Source: DAOTUB01 sp034437455 (lineage in GTDB: Bacteria > Chloroflexota > Anaerolineae > B4-G1). Taken from it: a stretch of 6,790 bases of DNA. The DNA lies in the NCBI GenBank assembly GCA_034437455.1, contig DAOTUB010000161.1, positions 1 through 6,790 on the forward strand. Reading direction: 5' to 3'. The translations under genes were made by a program, and so were the position numbers. A model generated the notes under the pieces. That model did no database searches. It had not been told where the DNA came from and was given only the letters and a program-made list of their open reading frames with translations. Positions 1-6,737 of this stretch are shown piece by piece; position 1 is the stretch's first letter, and every line of letters begins with the position of its first letter.

Positions 1-281
1 CCGGGATGTCTCCTAATTGGTTCCATTTTTGTTCCGCTTTCCGTTCCAGCACTCATCGCGTTTGAGTGCCAAAAGGACGCTGGTCAGATGCCGTTTTGCC
101 ATAAATGGTCGCCTTTGAACAAATTTGGGAGCCCAGGTGTGTGTTGGATGGGCACATCAGGCCCTGCAAACGCCACGCACCGAATCAGAAAGGCTCAGAT
201 TGCCGAATCAACTTCGTGGAGCAGGAACAAAACCGGCACCAATTCTACAGTTGGAAATCGCCTCAACAGGCCCTCCTTTCA
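1..281. other. Non-coding or unrecognised stretch left of the giant gene
   Basis: No gene is supported here. It is less GC-rich than the giant gene and bears stops in the continuing minus frame (all TGA: two at the end of the gene, then two more). It shows no stem followed by a T-run that would serve as a terminator for the giant gene. At the far left, minus-strand AGGAG (10-14) sits at the right distance to serve a start codon just beyond the edge. An open frame from the ATG at 54-56 also runs off the window, but nothing in it is recognisable. This could be the end of another mobile element or ordinary intergenic DNA. Confidence 0.4.
20..47. repeat. Three GTTCC copies spaced 11-12 bases
   Basis: GTTCC occurs at 20-24, 31-35 and 43-47 (GGAAC on the minus strand), starting 11 and 12 bases apart, about one helical turn each. 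They lie just upstream of a possible minus-strand ribosome binding site at the window edge. Helically phased short repeats can be regulator sites, but five-base copies can arise by chance. Confidence 0.25.
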
Positions 282-3200
282 TCACCCCAGGTTGGGGCCA
301 AAGGTATGCACCACGTGATGCCACCGGCCGTCGGCATAGTTCGCGTCAGGGGCGCAGATCGGATTGTCGTTCAAAAGGCGGGCGCACAGGTTGCCGCCAT
401 CCAGGTAGATGTCCCGGTCGTGCCCGCCACTGCCCAGCGTTCCCAGGTCGGCAGAGAAGAGACCACAGTCGGCGCACTCGGTCTGGAACCAGAGCGACGC
501 GGCGTAGGCATTCTCGGAGACGTCCACCTCGGCCTCGACGTAATCGTTGCCGTCGAACAGGACGGCCTGGTTGATCCGCCCGGCCACGCCCGACGTGGGG
601 CAGGACCCGCCCACGAACCCAGACGTACCGAGCACGCAGCCTCCGTTCGTCGAATCCGGCCCGACGCTGTTCGTAAAGCGCGTGCTGCCGGGAGGCTCGT
701 CAAAGCGCAGGTGCAGGTCGTTGCCGCCGGACCGGTACAGCTCGTCCACTGCCGCCGCGTCCAGCGCCTGCTTGTAGATCAACACGTCGTCCACGCGCCC
801 GTGGAAGGGAATCGAGTCGTGGGTGTAGGCCGGGTGGCCGCTCCTGCCCAGGTAGAACTCGATGTGGGTCGCATCCTCAAAGCCGTCGCTCCGGTCGCCT
901 ATCCAATCGAGGGTCTCGGTCTGGAAGCCGGGGTCGTTGGCGCTAAAGACATAGTCGCCCATGTCGTCATCGTCGCCGCCGCCGTCGTCCTCCCACGCCT
1001 CCAGCGTGCCCGCGTCGGCAAAGCTCCTGGATGTGTGGAGCGTCACCTCACTGTCGTCCTCGAGGTCCGCGTATCGGCATCCTCTCCCGATGACGTACTC
1101 GGTCGAATTCTCACATATCCGCTCGCCCTCCCACTCCAGGTATATCTCGGCTTTCCCTGGGCCGTCGGACTCGTCGATCACCTTGAACCCGTCGAGGTAG
1201 ACGGACCCCTGGTGGCTGGAGCGCCCGATGTCCAGTTCTTTGACGTCAGACCTGGGCGTGTAGGCGTCGGCGAGCGTGCAGGTCTTTTCCTCCACGCCGT
1301 TGACATAGATGGTGAACCTCCCCCGGTCCTCCGTCCCGCCCTCGACGCTGGCAAAGGTCTGGTAGGTGGCGACGACGTGGTTCCAGTCGCCCCGGTTCAG
1401 GACGTCGCCGGTGGTGCAGGAGGTGTCGTCCCAATCGACGCCGCTGACGCCAAAGCCCACTCGCACCTTGCGATCTATCGCCTGCAAGGAGGGGTAGGCG
1501 TCCGCTCTGCCGCTGTCCTTGCCCAGGATGCCCTGGGGGTACTCGTCCTTGGCGGTGTCTCCGCTGGAGGTGGGATAGACCCAGGCGGCCAGCGTGAACT
1601 GTCCCCAGCTCAAGTTCAGGCTGGCGCTCGAGTCGATGGAGATATAGTTCTGACCGTTGAACTGGGCCGCCTTGCCGCTGACGCCACTCTGTCGGGTCGG
1701 GCAGCCGCTTGTTTTGGAGGAGGAACAAGAACTCGATCCGGCGTTGTCGTTGATGTAAGCCGTGCCGCGATTGCCAAAGCCGGACTGGTCGTTAAAGACG
1801 CGCGTCTGCCCGGTCGGCTCGAAATCCAGCGCCAGGACGGGGTAGGCGAACAGGTGGCGGATCTCTTCGGCGGTGAGCGCCCGCTTAAAGATGCGCAGGT
1901 CGTCCATATAGCCCTTGAAATAGTTGCCGCCCCACGACCGCCCCAGGAGAACGTTTCCCTCCATCTGGGTCTGGAATTGGTAATCGTCGCTGCCAGAGCC
2001 TTTTAACCCGCCGTTGACGTAGATGGTTCGTTTATTGCTGGCGCGATCGTAGCAAAAGACGAGGTGGTACCACTTGCCGGTCGAGAGCTGAAAGTCACCG
2101 GTATCCGTCTGCCCACCGCCAAACGCCATCGTGGGTTTGTTATCAAAGATGTAGATTCGGTGCGAGCTGGCTTTATCCGTACCCAGGATCGTGCGGTGGA
2201 ACACGTCGTAATCGGTCCCCTTGACCCAGACCGACACGGAAAAGCTCCCACCCTTGAGGCCCAACGTGCGGGCGTTCTTCAGCGTCAGGTATTGGCCTCC
2301 ACCGAACTTGAGTCCATAGTTGAACATTCCCGGCTGCTGGCGATCGGGACAGTGGTTGCCGCAGGTCGCGTCGCGCGGCGGCAGGCTGCCCGAGTAATCG
2401 AGGAAAGTGGTGGCGTCGCTCGGCTCGTCCATACGCAGCCACAGGTTCGACTGATTGGCGAGATCGCGCCAGTCGGCGATCACCGCGCCCGCCTTCTGGG
2501 TCAGCTCGAGCTGGCCCGAGTCCGCCGCCGACGATACCGTCAGGCTGCCGGATATGACTGCCTGTTCCGTGGGGGGCAGCACGAAGGCGATGGGATCCAC
2601 CTCCCCCGTGATCATCTCTGGAAGCTCGGTGCTCAGCAACCCCTGAGCGTAACGGTCGAGCAGTTCATTCTTGAGGTGAGCCTGATAGTCGAGGACGGCG
2701 TCGGGCTGGACAACGAGATCGTGGTGGTCAAAGGGGCCATCGGAGGAGACCAGGAGCCTGATCTCTGCCTGGGAGAGCGCCCGGTCAAAGACGGCCACTT
2801 CGTCCATCAGCCCCTCGAAGAAGTCGCTCGCCGTGTCGCCGTCCCACTCCTGGCCGAGCGTCCACCCCTTGCCAGAGGTATCGCCTAGAACGGCGTCGAG
2901 CGTCTGCCGCCCCAGCCGGTGGCCGTTCTGGTATACGATCACGCGGGTCGTCGTCTCGCTGAGCTTCTTTCCCACCACGGCCAGATACTGCCAGCCGGTG
3001 GCCTTTTCACCCACCTGGTAAGTCGAGCCTCTCAGGTTGACGTGATAGCCGCCGTCGTCAAAGCCAAAGACGAGGATGTCATCCCCGGTGGAGGTGTGCT
3101 TGCCGATGAAAGCCTGCCCGTCGTCCGTCTTGGCAGGGTTGACCCAGAGCGAGAGGGTAAAGTCGTCGGCGATGGCAAAATCGGTACTGGCGACCCGGTC

Positions 3201-6200
3201 GTTCACGCCGTCGAACTGTAGCGCCAGGCCGTACCCCTCCTGACTCACCGCCCCCACCACAGGACAACGGTCGCCGCTGCACGAGGCGTGATTGCCATAG
3301 CCCGAGTCGTCGTTGAAGGTGGTCGCGCCTGATTCTTCCTCCAGGTGCAGCAGGAGCCGGGGCGCGCTGCGCTCGTACACTTCGGAGACAAAGGTCAGCA
3401 CGTTCGGGCTGGACAGCACGCGCGGGTGAAAGCCAAAGACCTTTTCGCGGAAATCGGTCAGGCCGTCTCCGTCGGTATCCGGGATCAGCGGAGCGGAGGT
3501 GACCCAGGTGATGCGCTGAGCGCCCCAGATGTCGAGGCCATAGACATACTCCCAGCCGTTCACCTCCTGCGCGTCGGTCAGGCCGTCGTTGTCGGAGTCG
3601 ATCCGCCGGGGACTGGCGCCCACGCGGAATTCGTCGTAATCGCCCAACTTGTCGCCGTCGGTATCGGAGCGGGTGGGATCGCTGCCGTGCCCGCGCTCGT
3701 ACGTGTCCGACAGCCGGTCAAAGTCGCTGTCCCACTCGCTGTCGTCGGGGTCGGGACCGCCATCCGCCGGGTTGAGCAGCCCGTCGCCGTCGGCGTCCCT
3801 CTGGCGCGGGAAGGTCAGGGGCGCGCCTCCCAGGGCGGTGGAGGTGATGGCCGTGCTCTGGCCCCAGGCCAGGCTGTAGCCGCCGTTCTTGGCCGTCAAT
3901 TCCAAAAAGCCGTCGAGGGTAGCGGGAAAGACGTCGTACCGCAGGTCCATGTCGTTGTGGTGACCGGCCCGACTCGTCTGAATGGTGCAGACCGGCTGGA
4001 GCGTGAGGAAGGGAATGGGCGGCGTCCACGGCGGGATGGGCACCGCGTAGCACTCCTGAGCGGGGACGGCATACCCCTCCGAAAGGTACAGGGGGATCTT
4101 GCGGTTGATGCCAGCGTTGGTCAGGGCGGGCGTGTCCGTTTGGGCCGTCTGATTGACGTAGAAATCCGCCACCTCGTACCTGCCCACGTCGTCCTCCACC
4201 GACGTCCACTCGTTCGTCATCGTCTTGCGGTCGAGCCACTCGTGATAATCTTCCTGAGAGCTTTGCAGCCGGTACTCGAAGGTAGAGGTTTTGAGCGCGC
4301 CGTTGTTGAACTGATAGCCGTAGGCGATTGATTTCCAGTCCACGGGGATCAAGCCCTCGCCATTCTCCCAATCTTCGATGACTGTCTCCCAATCGGGGAT
4401 GATCTTGGTCAGCCGGATGGTGCTGGTGACGCCCAGGCTGAAAGAGAGACGGGAGCCGACAGCGATGCCTTTCTCCACATCCCCGGGCGTCGCGAACCCC
4501 TGGTCAAAGTTGAAAACCTGGAGCCGGTCCACGTTCTCCAGATCGACGAGGATAGTGGAGCTGTAGATGCCCCACTTGATGCCTTCTGCCATGATGCCGC
4601 TGATGCCCTTACAGAACCACTGGCCGCCCTTGGTATCTTTTAGCTTTTCCTCTGGCGTCACGGCGCAGACAAAGCTGATCAGCGCATCGATCAGGGTGAT
4701 GATCGCCGCGATGATCTGCCCGACGATCGGAATGAGCGAGATGGCAAACAGGATCACGGCCAGGATCACGTTGGCGATGAAATAGGCGACCATGCCGCGG
4801 AAGGCCATACTCATCAGGTCGACGCCGCTGCTGATGACCGAGTAGACGAAAAAGCCAAACATCACGGTGACGCCGATGATCAGGCCGATGATGCTCGCTT
4901 TGTAGGAAAGTTTGATCTGGTTCCACAGCCGCCCGACCCCTTCAGACAGAGTTTTCCCAGCGGCGGCCACTCCCACGATTCCCTTCATCGTCAGGCAGAA
5001 AGCGACCACGGATATCGACAGCTTGACCGTCGCAAGTACATAGCGCGTAATGCTGATCCCCGATACCTGTAGAGCGGCCCACACGATGATCAAGCCCACG
5101 ACAAATCCCGCACCGATAATACCGACGCCAACGAGCCACTTGTGCGAGCTGATCAAGTTCCTGATCGTGTAGGCGATGGGTGTGGTGTACTCACTAGTCC
5201 CCGGCAGTTGGCCCCTCAACGACTGGCCTAGCGTCACAAAAAACTCGCGGATACCGGCATACCGCTGGGGATTCATATTCACGCAGGCCTGGTAAATGCG
5301 GAACGCCATGATAAATTCCATCGCGACCACTGAACTGACGGCTTTGATGGCTCCGCCATACGAGCGCCACAACTGAGATAGGTCCTCGTCTGGGACGTTG
5401 ACTTGCTCAAAGAGGACCGACTGCCCTTTTTTCGTCTCGCCGACCTTGTGCGAGCTTCCCTGTACGAGGGAGAGGTAGAAGGATTGAGCGATGGCCGCCG
5501 CGCCCTCAACCGCCCATTCCCCGTCGGGATCGTCGGGGTCGTAGAATTCGGGATCCGCTTCCAAGACCTGCTGGAGGCGGACGCCCAGTCGATCCCAGTA
5601 CTCATCCAGGGGATAAGACTCCCACGCGCCGTCCTTGAAGCGGTAGGGGGCCCAGTTGAGCGCGCAGAGCGTCTCTACCGGCAGGGTCTTTTCCGGCGCT
5701 CCCGCCTGCGCAAAGTAGACAGTGACCTGGTTATCCACCCGCGCCCCGCCGACCTTGGCCGTCTGGATGATCCCATCCTCCTTGAAATCCAGGTTGGCGA
5801 TGCGGGAATGCTCCTCACGAGCGAACAGTAAGGTAGGGGCGCCGGCCTTGGGCTGATCGCTTGCGTCGGTGAAATAATCGAGCAGAATCTGCTTGGTGTA
5901 AGTCATCGGGATGTGGGCCAGGTAATCCTGATTCGGGAATGCGGGCAACAGCGCCACGCGGATAGCGTCGGTAGGGATGTTCCAGCGCGTGGGGCTGACG
6001 GGCGCGGTGCTGGTGATGTCGAAGGTGGATTTGATGTCAGTCACGGTCATGTCGCGCGTGTCTGGCTCGCCATCGCCGTCGGTGTCGGAGCCGCGCCCGC
6101 CGACAAAGACGTTATCCAGGCCATAGGCCAACCGCCACAGGTACTCGTCCGAGTTCGTGTCGTCGTCGTTGTCCGGGTCCTCAAAGGCGATGGCGACCTG

Positions 6201-6707
6201 CAAGCCGCGATCCTCGCGCACCATCAGGCCGGTCAGGGTCCAATCGTCGTAATAAGCGTGGACGATCTGGGCGTACTCCTGCCGGTTGGCCGATTTCGAG
6301 CAGTCGAGTTCATCGTCGGTTGGGTCGGCGCAAAAATCAACCAACATCTGCACCAGCCAGACCAGGCGCACCTGGTGAGCGTTGCCCCAGGCGGACTTGT
6401 TCGCCTGATAGGGCATACGGGCCGAAAAGGCGATCTGCGAGCCGCCCGTCTCGTCCATAACCACGTTCAAGGGGACGTAGGCCAATAGATCGCCCGCGTC
6501 GTCCTGCTCCCGGACCGTAACGCCATACGGCGCGAGTGGTTGCGGGTCGACCATCTTTTTCAGGTACGGCCCGTTGACCAGGTTGGGGAGCGGGACGCAG
6601 ATCGTCTCGTCTCCATCCGAGACGGAGACGACGTGATCGCCGTTCGCCAATCTCGTCAGATAGGTGATTCCAGAATTTAAAACCTCCCAAATGTAGTATA
6701 ATGACAT
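282..6707 (-). CDS. Giant multi-LamG, calcium-repeat membrane/surface protein, probably truncated at both ends
   Basis: This 2141-residue frame reads uninterrupted across almost the whole window. Residues 1-520 match no family I recognise. About five hydrophobic segments lie at 524-547, 556-574, 605-626, 637-659 and 660-682. Asp-rich type 3-like repeats lie at 971-1087, and LamG-type modules at about 1116-1320, 1421-1620, 1622-1992 and 1995-2141. LamG modules generally bind glycans or proteins outside the cell, so an adhesin or matrix-binding role is inferred; no catalytic motif was seen. Paired cysteines in the LamG modules fit an extracytoplasmic location. The chosen ATG is only the first available: it has no Shine-Dalgarno sequence and no signal peptide follows, and the first roughly 15 codons are AT-rich, unlike the body. 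The true 5' part is probably lost beyond an insertion sequence. The last LamG ends early. It could be a pseudogene fragment, or still expressed from a lost or new promoter. The coding assignment is very sure; the function is not. Confidence 0.9.
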   Translation of the reverse strand: MSLYYIWEVLNSGITYLTRLANGDHVVSVSDGDETICVPLPNLVNGPYLKKMVDPQPLAPYGVTVREQDDAGDLLAYVPLNVVMDETGGSQIAFSARMPYQANKSAWGNAHQVRLVWLVQMLVDFCADPTDDELDCSKSANRQEYAQIVHAYYDDWTLTGLMVREDRGLQVAIAFEDPDNDDDTNSDEYLWRLAYGLDNVFVGGRGSDTDGDGEPDTRDMTVTDIKSTFDITSTAPVSPTRWNIPTDAIRVALLPAFPNQDYLAHIPMTYTKQILLDYFTDASDQPKAGAPTLLFAREEHSRIANLDFKEDGIIQTAKVGGARVDNQVTVYFAQAGAPEKTLPVETLCALNWAPYRFKDGAWESYPLDEYWDRLGVRLQQVLEADPEFYDPDDPDGEWAVEGAAAIAQSFYLSLVQGSSHKVGETKKGQSVLFEQVNVPDEDLSQLWRSYGGAIKAVSSVVAMEFIMAFRIYQACVNMNPQRYAGIREFFVTLGQSLRGQLPGTSEYTTPIAYTIRNLISSHKWLVGVGIIGAGFVVGLIIVWAALQVSGISITRYVLATVKLSISVVAFCLTMKGIVGVAAAGKTLSEGVGRLWNQIKLSYKASIIGLIIGVTVMFGFFVYSVISSGVDLMSMAFRGMVAYFIANVILAVILFAISLIPIVGQIIAAIITLIDALISFVCAVTPEEKLKDTKGGQWFCKGISGIMAEGIKWGIYSSTILVDLENVDRLQVFNFDQGFATPGDVEKGIAVGSRLSFSLGVTSTIRLTKIIPDWETVIEDWENGEGLIPVDWKSIAYGYQFNNGALKTSTFEYRLQSSQEDYHEWLDRKTMTNEWTSVEDDVGRYEVADFYVNQTAQTDTPALTNAGINRKIPLYLSEGYAVPAQECYAVPIPPWTPPIPFLTLQPVCTIQTSRAGHHNDMDLRYDVFPATLDGFLELTAKNGGYSLAWGQSTAITSTALGGAPLTFPRQRDADGDGLLNPADGGPDPDDSEWDSDFDRLSDTYERGHGSDPTRSDTDGDKLGDYDEFRVGASPRRIDSDNDGLTDAQEVNGWEYVYGLDIWGAQRITWVTSAPLIPDTDGDGLTDFREKVFGFHPRVLSSPNVLTFVSEVYERSAPRLLLHLEEESGATTFNDDSGYGNHASCSGDRCPVVGAVSQEGYGLALQFDGVNDRVASTDFAIADDFTLSLWVNPAKTDDGQAFIGKHTSTGDDILVFGFDDGGYHVNLRGSTYQVGEKATGWQYLAVVGKKLSETTTRVIVYQNGHRLGRQTLDAVLGDTSGKGWTLGQEWDGDTASDFFEGLMDEVAVFDRALSQAEIRLLVSSDGPFDHHDLVVQPDAVLDYQAHLKNELLDRYAQGLLSTELPEMITGEVDPIAFVLPPTEQAVISGSLTVSSAADSGQLELTQKAGAVIADWRDLANQSNLWLRMDEPSDATTFLDYSGSLPPRDATCGNHCPDRQQPGMFNYGLKFGGGQYLTLKNARTLGLKGGSFSVSVWVKGTDYDVFHRTILGTDKASSHRIYIFDNKPTMAFGGGQTDTGDFQLSTGKWYHLVFCYDRASNKRTIYVNGGLKGSGSDDYQFQTQMEGNVLLGRSWGGNYFKGYMDDLRIFKRALTAEEIRHLFAYPVLALDFEPTGQTRVFNDQSGFGNRGTAYINDNAGSSSCSSSKTSGCPTRQSGVSGKAAQFNGQNYISIDSSASLNLSWGQFTLAAWVYPTSSGDTAKDEYPQGILGKDSGRADAYPSLQAIDRKVRVGFGVSGVDWDDTSCTTGDVLNRGDWNHVVATYQTFASVEGGTEDRGRFTIYVNGVEEKTCTLADAYTPRSDVKELDIGRSSHQGSVYLDGFKVIDESDGPGKAEIYLEWEGERICENSTEYVIGRGCRYADLEDDSEVTLHTSRSFADAGTLEAWEDDGGGDDDDMGDYVFSANDPGFQTETLDWIGDRSDGFEDATHIEFYLGRSGHPAYTHDSIPFHGRVDDVLIYKQALDAAAVDELYRSGGNDLHLRFDEPPGSTRFTNSVGPDSTNGGCVLGTSGFVGGSCPTSGVAGRINQAVLFDGNDYVEAEVDVSENAYAASLWFQTECADCGLFSADLGTLGSGGHDRDIYLDGGNLCARLLNDNPICAPDANYADGRWHHVVHTFGPNLG
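285..725 (-). repeat. LamG-type module 4, C-terminally truncated
   Basis: Residues 1995-2141. The opening NDLHLRFDEPPGSTRFTNS, the VLFDGNDYVEAEVDV and AASLWFQTE strands and the GRWHHVVHTF strand follow the LamG pattern. Translation stops eight residues after the last, at GPNLG and two TGA codons. The 'xIYVNG' and 'FxGxxDDLRIFxRAL' strands present in the other copies are missing. The Cys pair is at 2024 and 2036, with extra Cys at 2078, 2081, 2108 and 2118. A jellyroll without its closing strands is unlikely to fold normally, which suggests DNA loss or rearrangement near 282-300. Confidence 0.75.
732..1844 (-). repeat. LamG-type module 3, interrupted by an inserted acidic module
   Basis: Residues 1622-1992. 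The first part runs through LALDFEPTGQTRVFNDQSG, AQFNGQNYISI, FTLAAWVYP, WNHVVATYQ and FTIYVNGVEEKTC to SVYLDGFKVID at about 1835-1845. The signature that normally ends a LamG, FHGRVDDVLIYKQALD, appears only at 1968-1983. About 120 residues lie between, including a C2-like segment. Cysteines at 1661 and 1669 follow the expected 'SGxGN' turn. Module 3 could instead be a full LamG followed by a separate domain and an orphan last strand. Confidence 0.7.
873..1169 (-). other. Acidic C2-like module inserted in LamG 3
   Basis: Residues 1847-1945 form a beta-rich stretch with AEIYLEWEGE, then a Cys pair (1865 and 1877), EVTLHTSRSF and the acidic loop EAWEDDGGGDDDDMGDYVF at about 1903-1921. Strand, acidic loop, strand of this kind resembles the calcium-binding edge of C2-like sandwich domains in secreted bacterial proteins. 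The family match is from memory and low-complexity acid may mislead. Calcium binding is inferred only. Confidence 0.4.
1848..2447 (-). repeat. LamG-type module 2
   Basis: Residues 1421-1620. It begins NLWLRMDEPSDATTFLDYSG and proceeds through LKFGGGQYLTL, FSVSVWVKG, KWYHLVFCYD, TIYVNGGLKG and FKGYMDDLRIFKRALTAEEI, a complete jellyroll order. Cysteines at 1449 and 1453 match the paired positions of module 1. A 100-residue linker (1321-1420) without a recognisable domain separates it from module 1, whereas modules 2 and 3 follow directly. Confidence 0.8.
2748..3362 (-). repeat. LamG-type module 1
   Basis: Residues 1116-1320. The module opens with the LLLHLEEESGATTFNDDSG strand pattern and continues with FDGVNDRV, FTLSLWVNP, IVYQNGHRLG and FEGLMDEVAVFDRALSQAEI, the usual order of the LamG/concanavalin-like jellyroll. 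Cysteines at 1143 and 1148 follow the 'DxSGxGN' turn. The family binds carbohydrate or protein ligands; the ligand here is unknown. It is complete from first to last strand and serves as a reference for the broken fourth copy. Confidence 0.8.
3447..3797 (-). repeat. Array of thrombospondin type 3-like calcium-binding repeats
   Basis: Residues 971-1087 contain at least four DxDxDG-type loops: DADGDGLLN at 971, DTDGDKLGD at 1015, DSDNDGLTD at 1037 and DTDGDGLTD at 1077. A degenerate copy, DSDFDRLSD, lies at 993. Loops at 1015 and 1037 are spaced 22 residues apart, while the last is offset by a 20-residue aromatic insert (around W1052-W1068). Such arrays form rigid calcium-stabilised rods in secreted bacterial proteins. 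Here the array sits between the membrane-proximal linker and the LamG modules and could act as a stalk. Confidence 0.75.
4659..5138 (-). other. Cluster of about five transmembrane segments inside the giant protein
   Basis: Residues 524-683 hold long runs of Ile, Val, Leu, Phe, Ala and Gly: about 524-547, 556-574 (followed by a Lys-containing, less hydrophobic stretch), 605-626, 637-659 and 660-682. The last two are joined by a turn around S657-L-I-P-I-V-G. Basic residues occur in the intervening loops (K585, R593, K599, K603, R637). Weaker hydrophobic stretches at 456-475 and 703-720 could add one or two more. The position is unusual: roughly 520 residues precede the cluster and 1450 follow it. 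Whether the number is odd or even decides whether the two soluble parts face the same side. Confidence 0.75.
6060..6089 (-). other. Single Asp-rich calcium-binding-like repeat in the N-terminal part
   Basis: Residues 207-216 of the giant protein read SDTDGDGEPD, a match to the DxDxDG loop of thrombospondin type 3/dockerin-like repeats. It stands alone, about 310 residues before the membrane segments and 750 residues before the main array. Calcium binding is inferred from the spacing of the acidic residues. It suggests that the N-terminal part also faces a calcium-containing outside compartment. Confidence 0.55.
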
Positions 6708-6733
6708 CCGAGAGTAACAAACAGACTGGGAGG
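6683..6733 (+). repeat. Short inverted repeat that pairs with the ribosome binding site
   Basis: CCTCCCA at 6683-6689 is the exact reverse complement of TGGGAGG at 6727-6733, seven base pairs around a 37-base loop. The right arm is the ribosome binding site of the plus-strand gene. A transcript starting from the internal TATAAT box would lack the left arm, whereas one reading in from outside would contain both arms. IS10 and IS50 use this logic to block translation from outside transcripts. The stem is short, so chance is possible. Confidence 0.35.
6697..6702 (+). promoter_or_regulatory. -10 box (TATAAT) for the divergent plus-strand gene
   Basis: A perfect TATAAT lies 35 bases upstream of the ATG at 6738, which would give a start near 6709 and a leader of about 29 bases. 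No good -35 hexamer is found at 16-18 bases spacing (the site holds AATTTA), and the extended -10 TG is absent. If real, the promoter is weak or depends on a hybrid promoter formed at the insertion site. Confidence 0.4.
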
Positions 6734-6734
6734 G
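6728..6734 (+). promoter_or_regulatory. Ribosome binding site of the divergent plus-strand gene
   Basis: GGGAGGG contains the GGAGG core and ends three bases before the ATG at 6738. The spacing is a little short but workable. It is the only strong Shine-Dalgarno sequence near this start and fixes the start choice. Its core is also the right arm of an inverted repeat with 6683-6689. Confidence 0.6.
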
Positions 6735-6737
6735 AAA

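Noticed and set aside
180..210. Direct repeat CCGAATCA at 180-187 and 203-210 as a CRISPR-like or attachment repeat
   Set aside because: There are only two eight-base copies 23 bases apart, with no further units.
1..287. Possible stop-codon readthrough or TGA recoding, because all in-frame stops after the giant gene (two adjacent, two further on) are TGA and the frame then reaches the window edge
   Set aside because: The residues after the first TGA do not continue the LamG pattern, the gene uses TGG for its many tryptophans and has no internal TGA, and four identical stops can occur by chance.
285..300. CCCCA-ACC-TGGGG hairpin at the end of the giant gene as a terminator
   Set aside because: The stem is only five pairs, lies within the coding sequence and is not followed by a T-run.
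88..318. 76-codon plus-strand frame MPFCHKWSPLNKFG...
   Set aside because: It has no ribosome binding site, no recognisable domain, and overlaps the 3' end of the minus-strand gene.
105..2006. 633-codon open frame on the plus strand opposite the LamG modules, with similar long ones at 2064-2888, 3345-4331 and 5913-6488
   Set aside because: The 105-2006 frame is in codon register with the minus-strand gene, so its stops would require TTA, CTA or TCA codons on the minus strand, which GC-rich genes rarely use. Its peptide is Val/Ala/Arg/Gly-rich with no domain, while the minus strand has clear domain motifs throughout.
6695..6720. Outward promoter on the minus strand (TTGTTA at 6715-6720, TATACT at 6695-6700) that could drive the giant gene from the insertion sequence end
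   Set aside because: The spacing is only 14 bases, too short for a normal sigma-70 type promoter, and no ribosome binding site follows for the first ATG.
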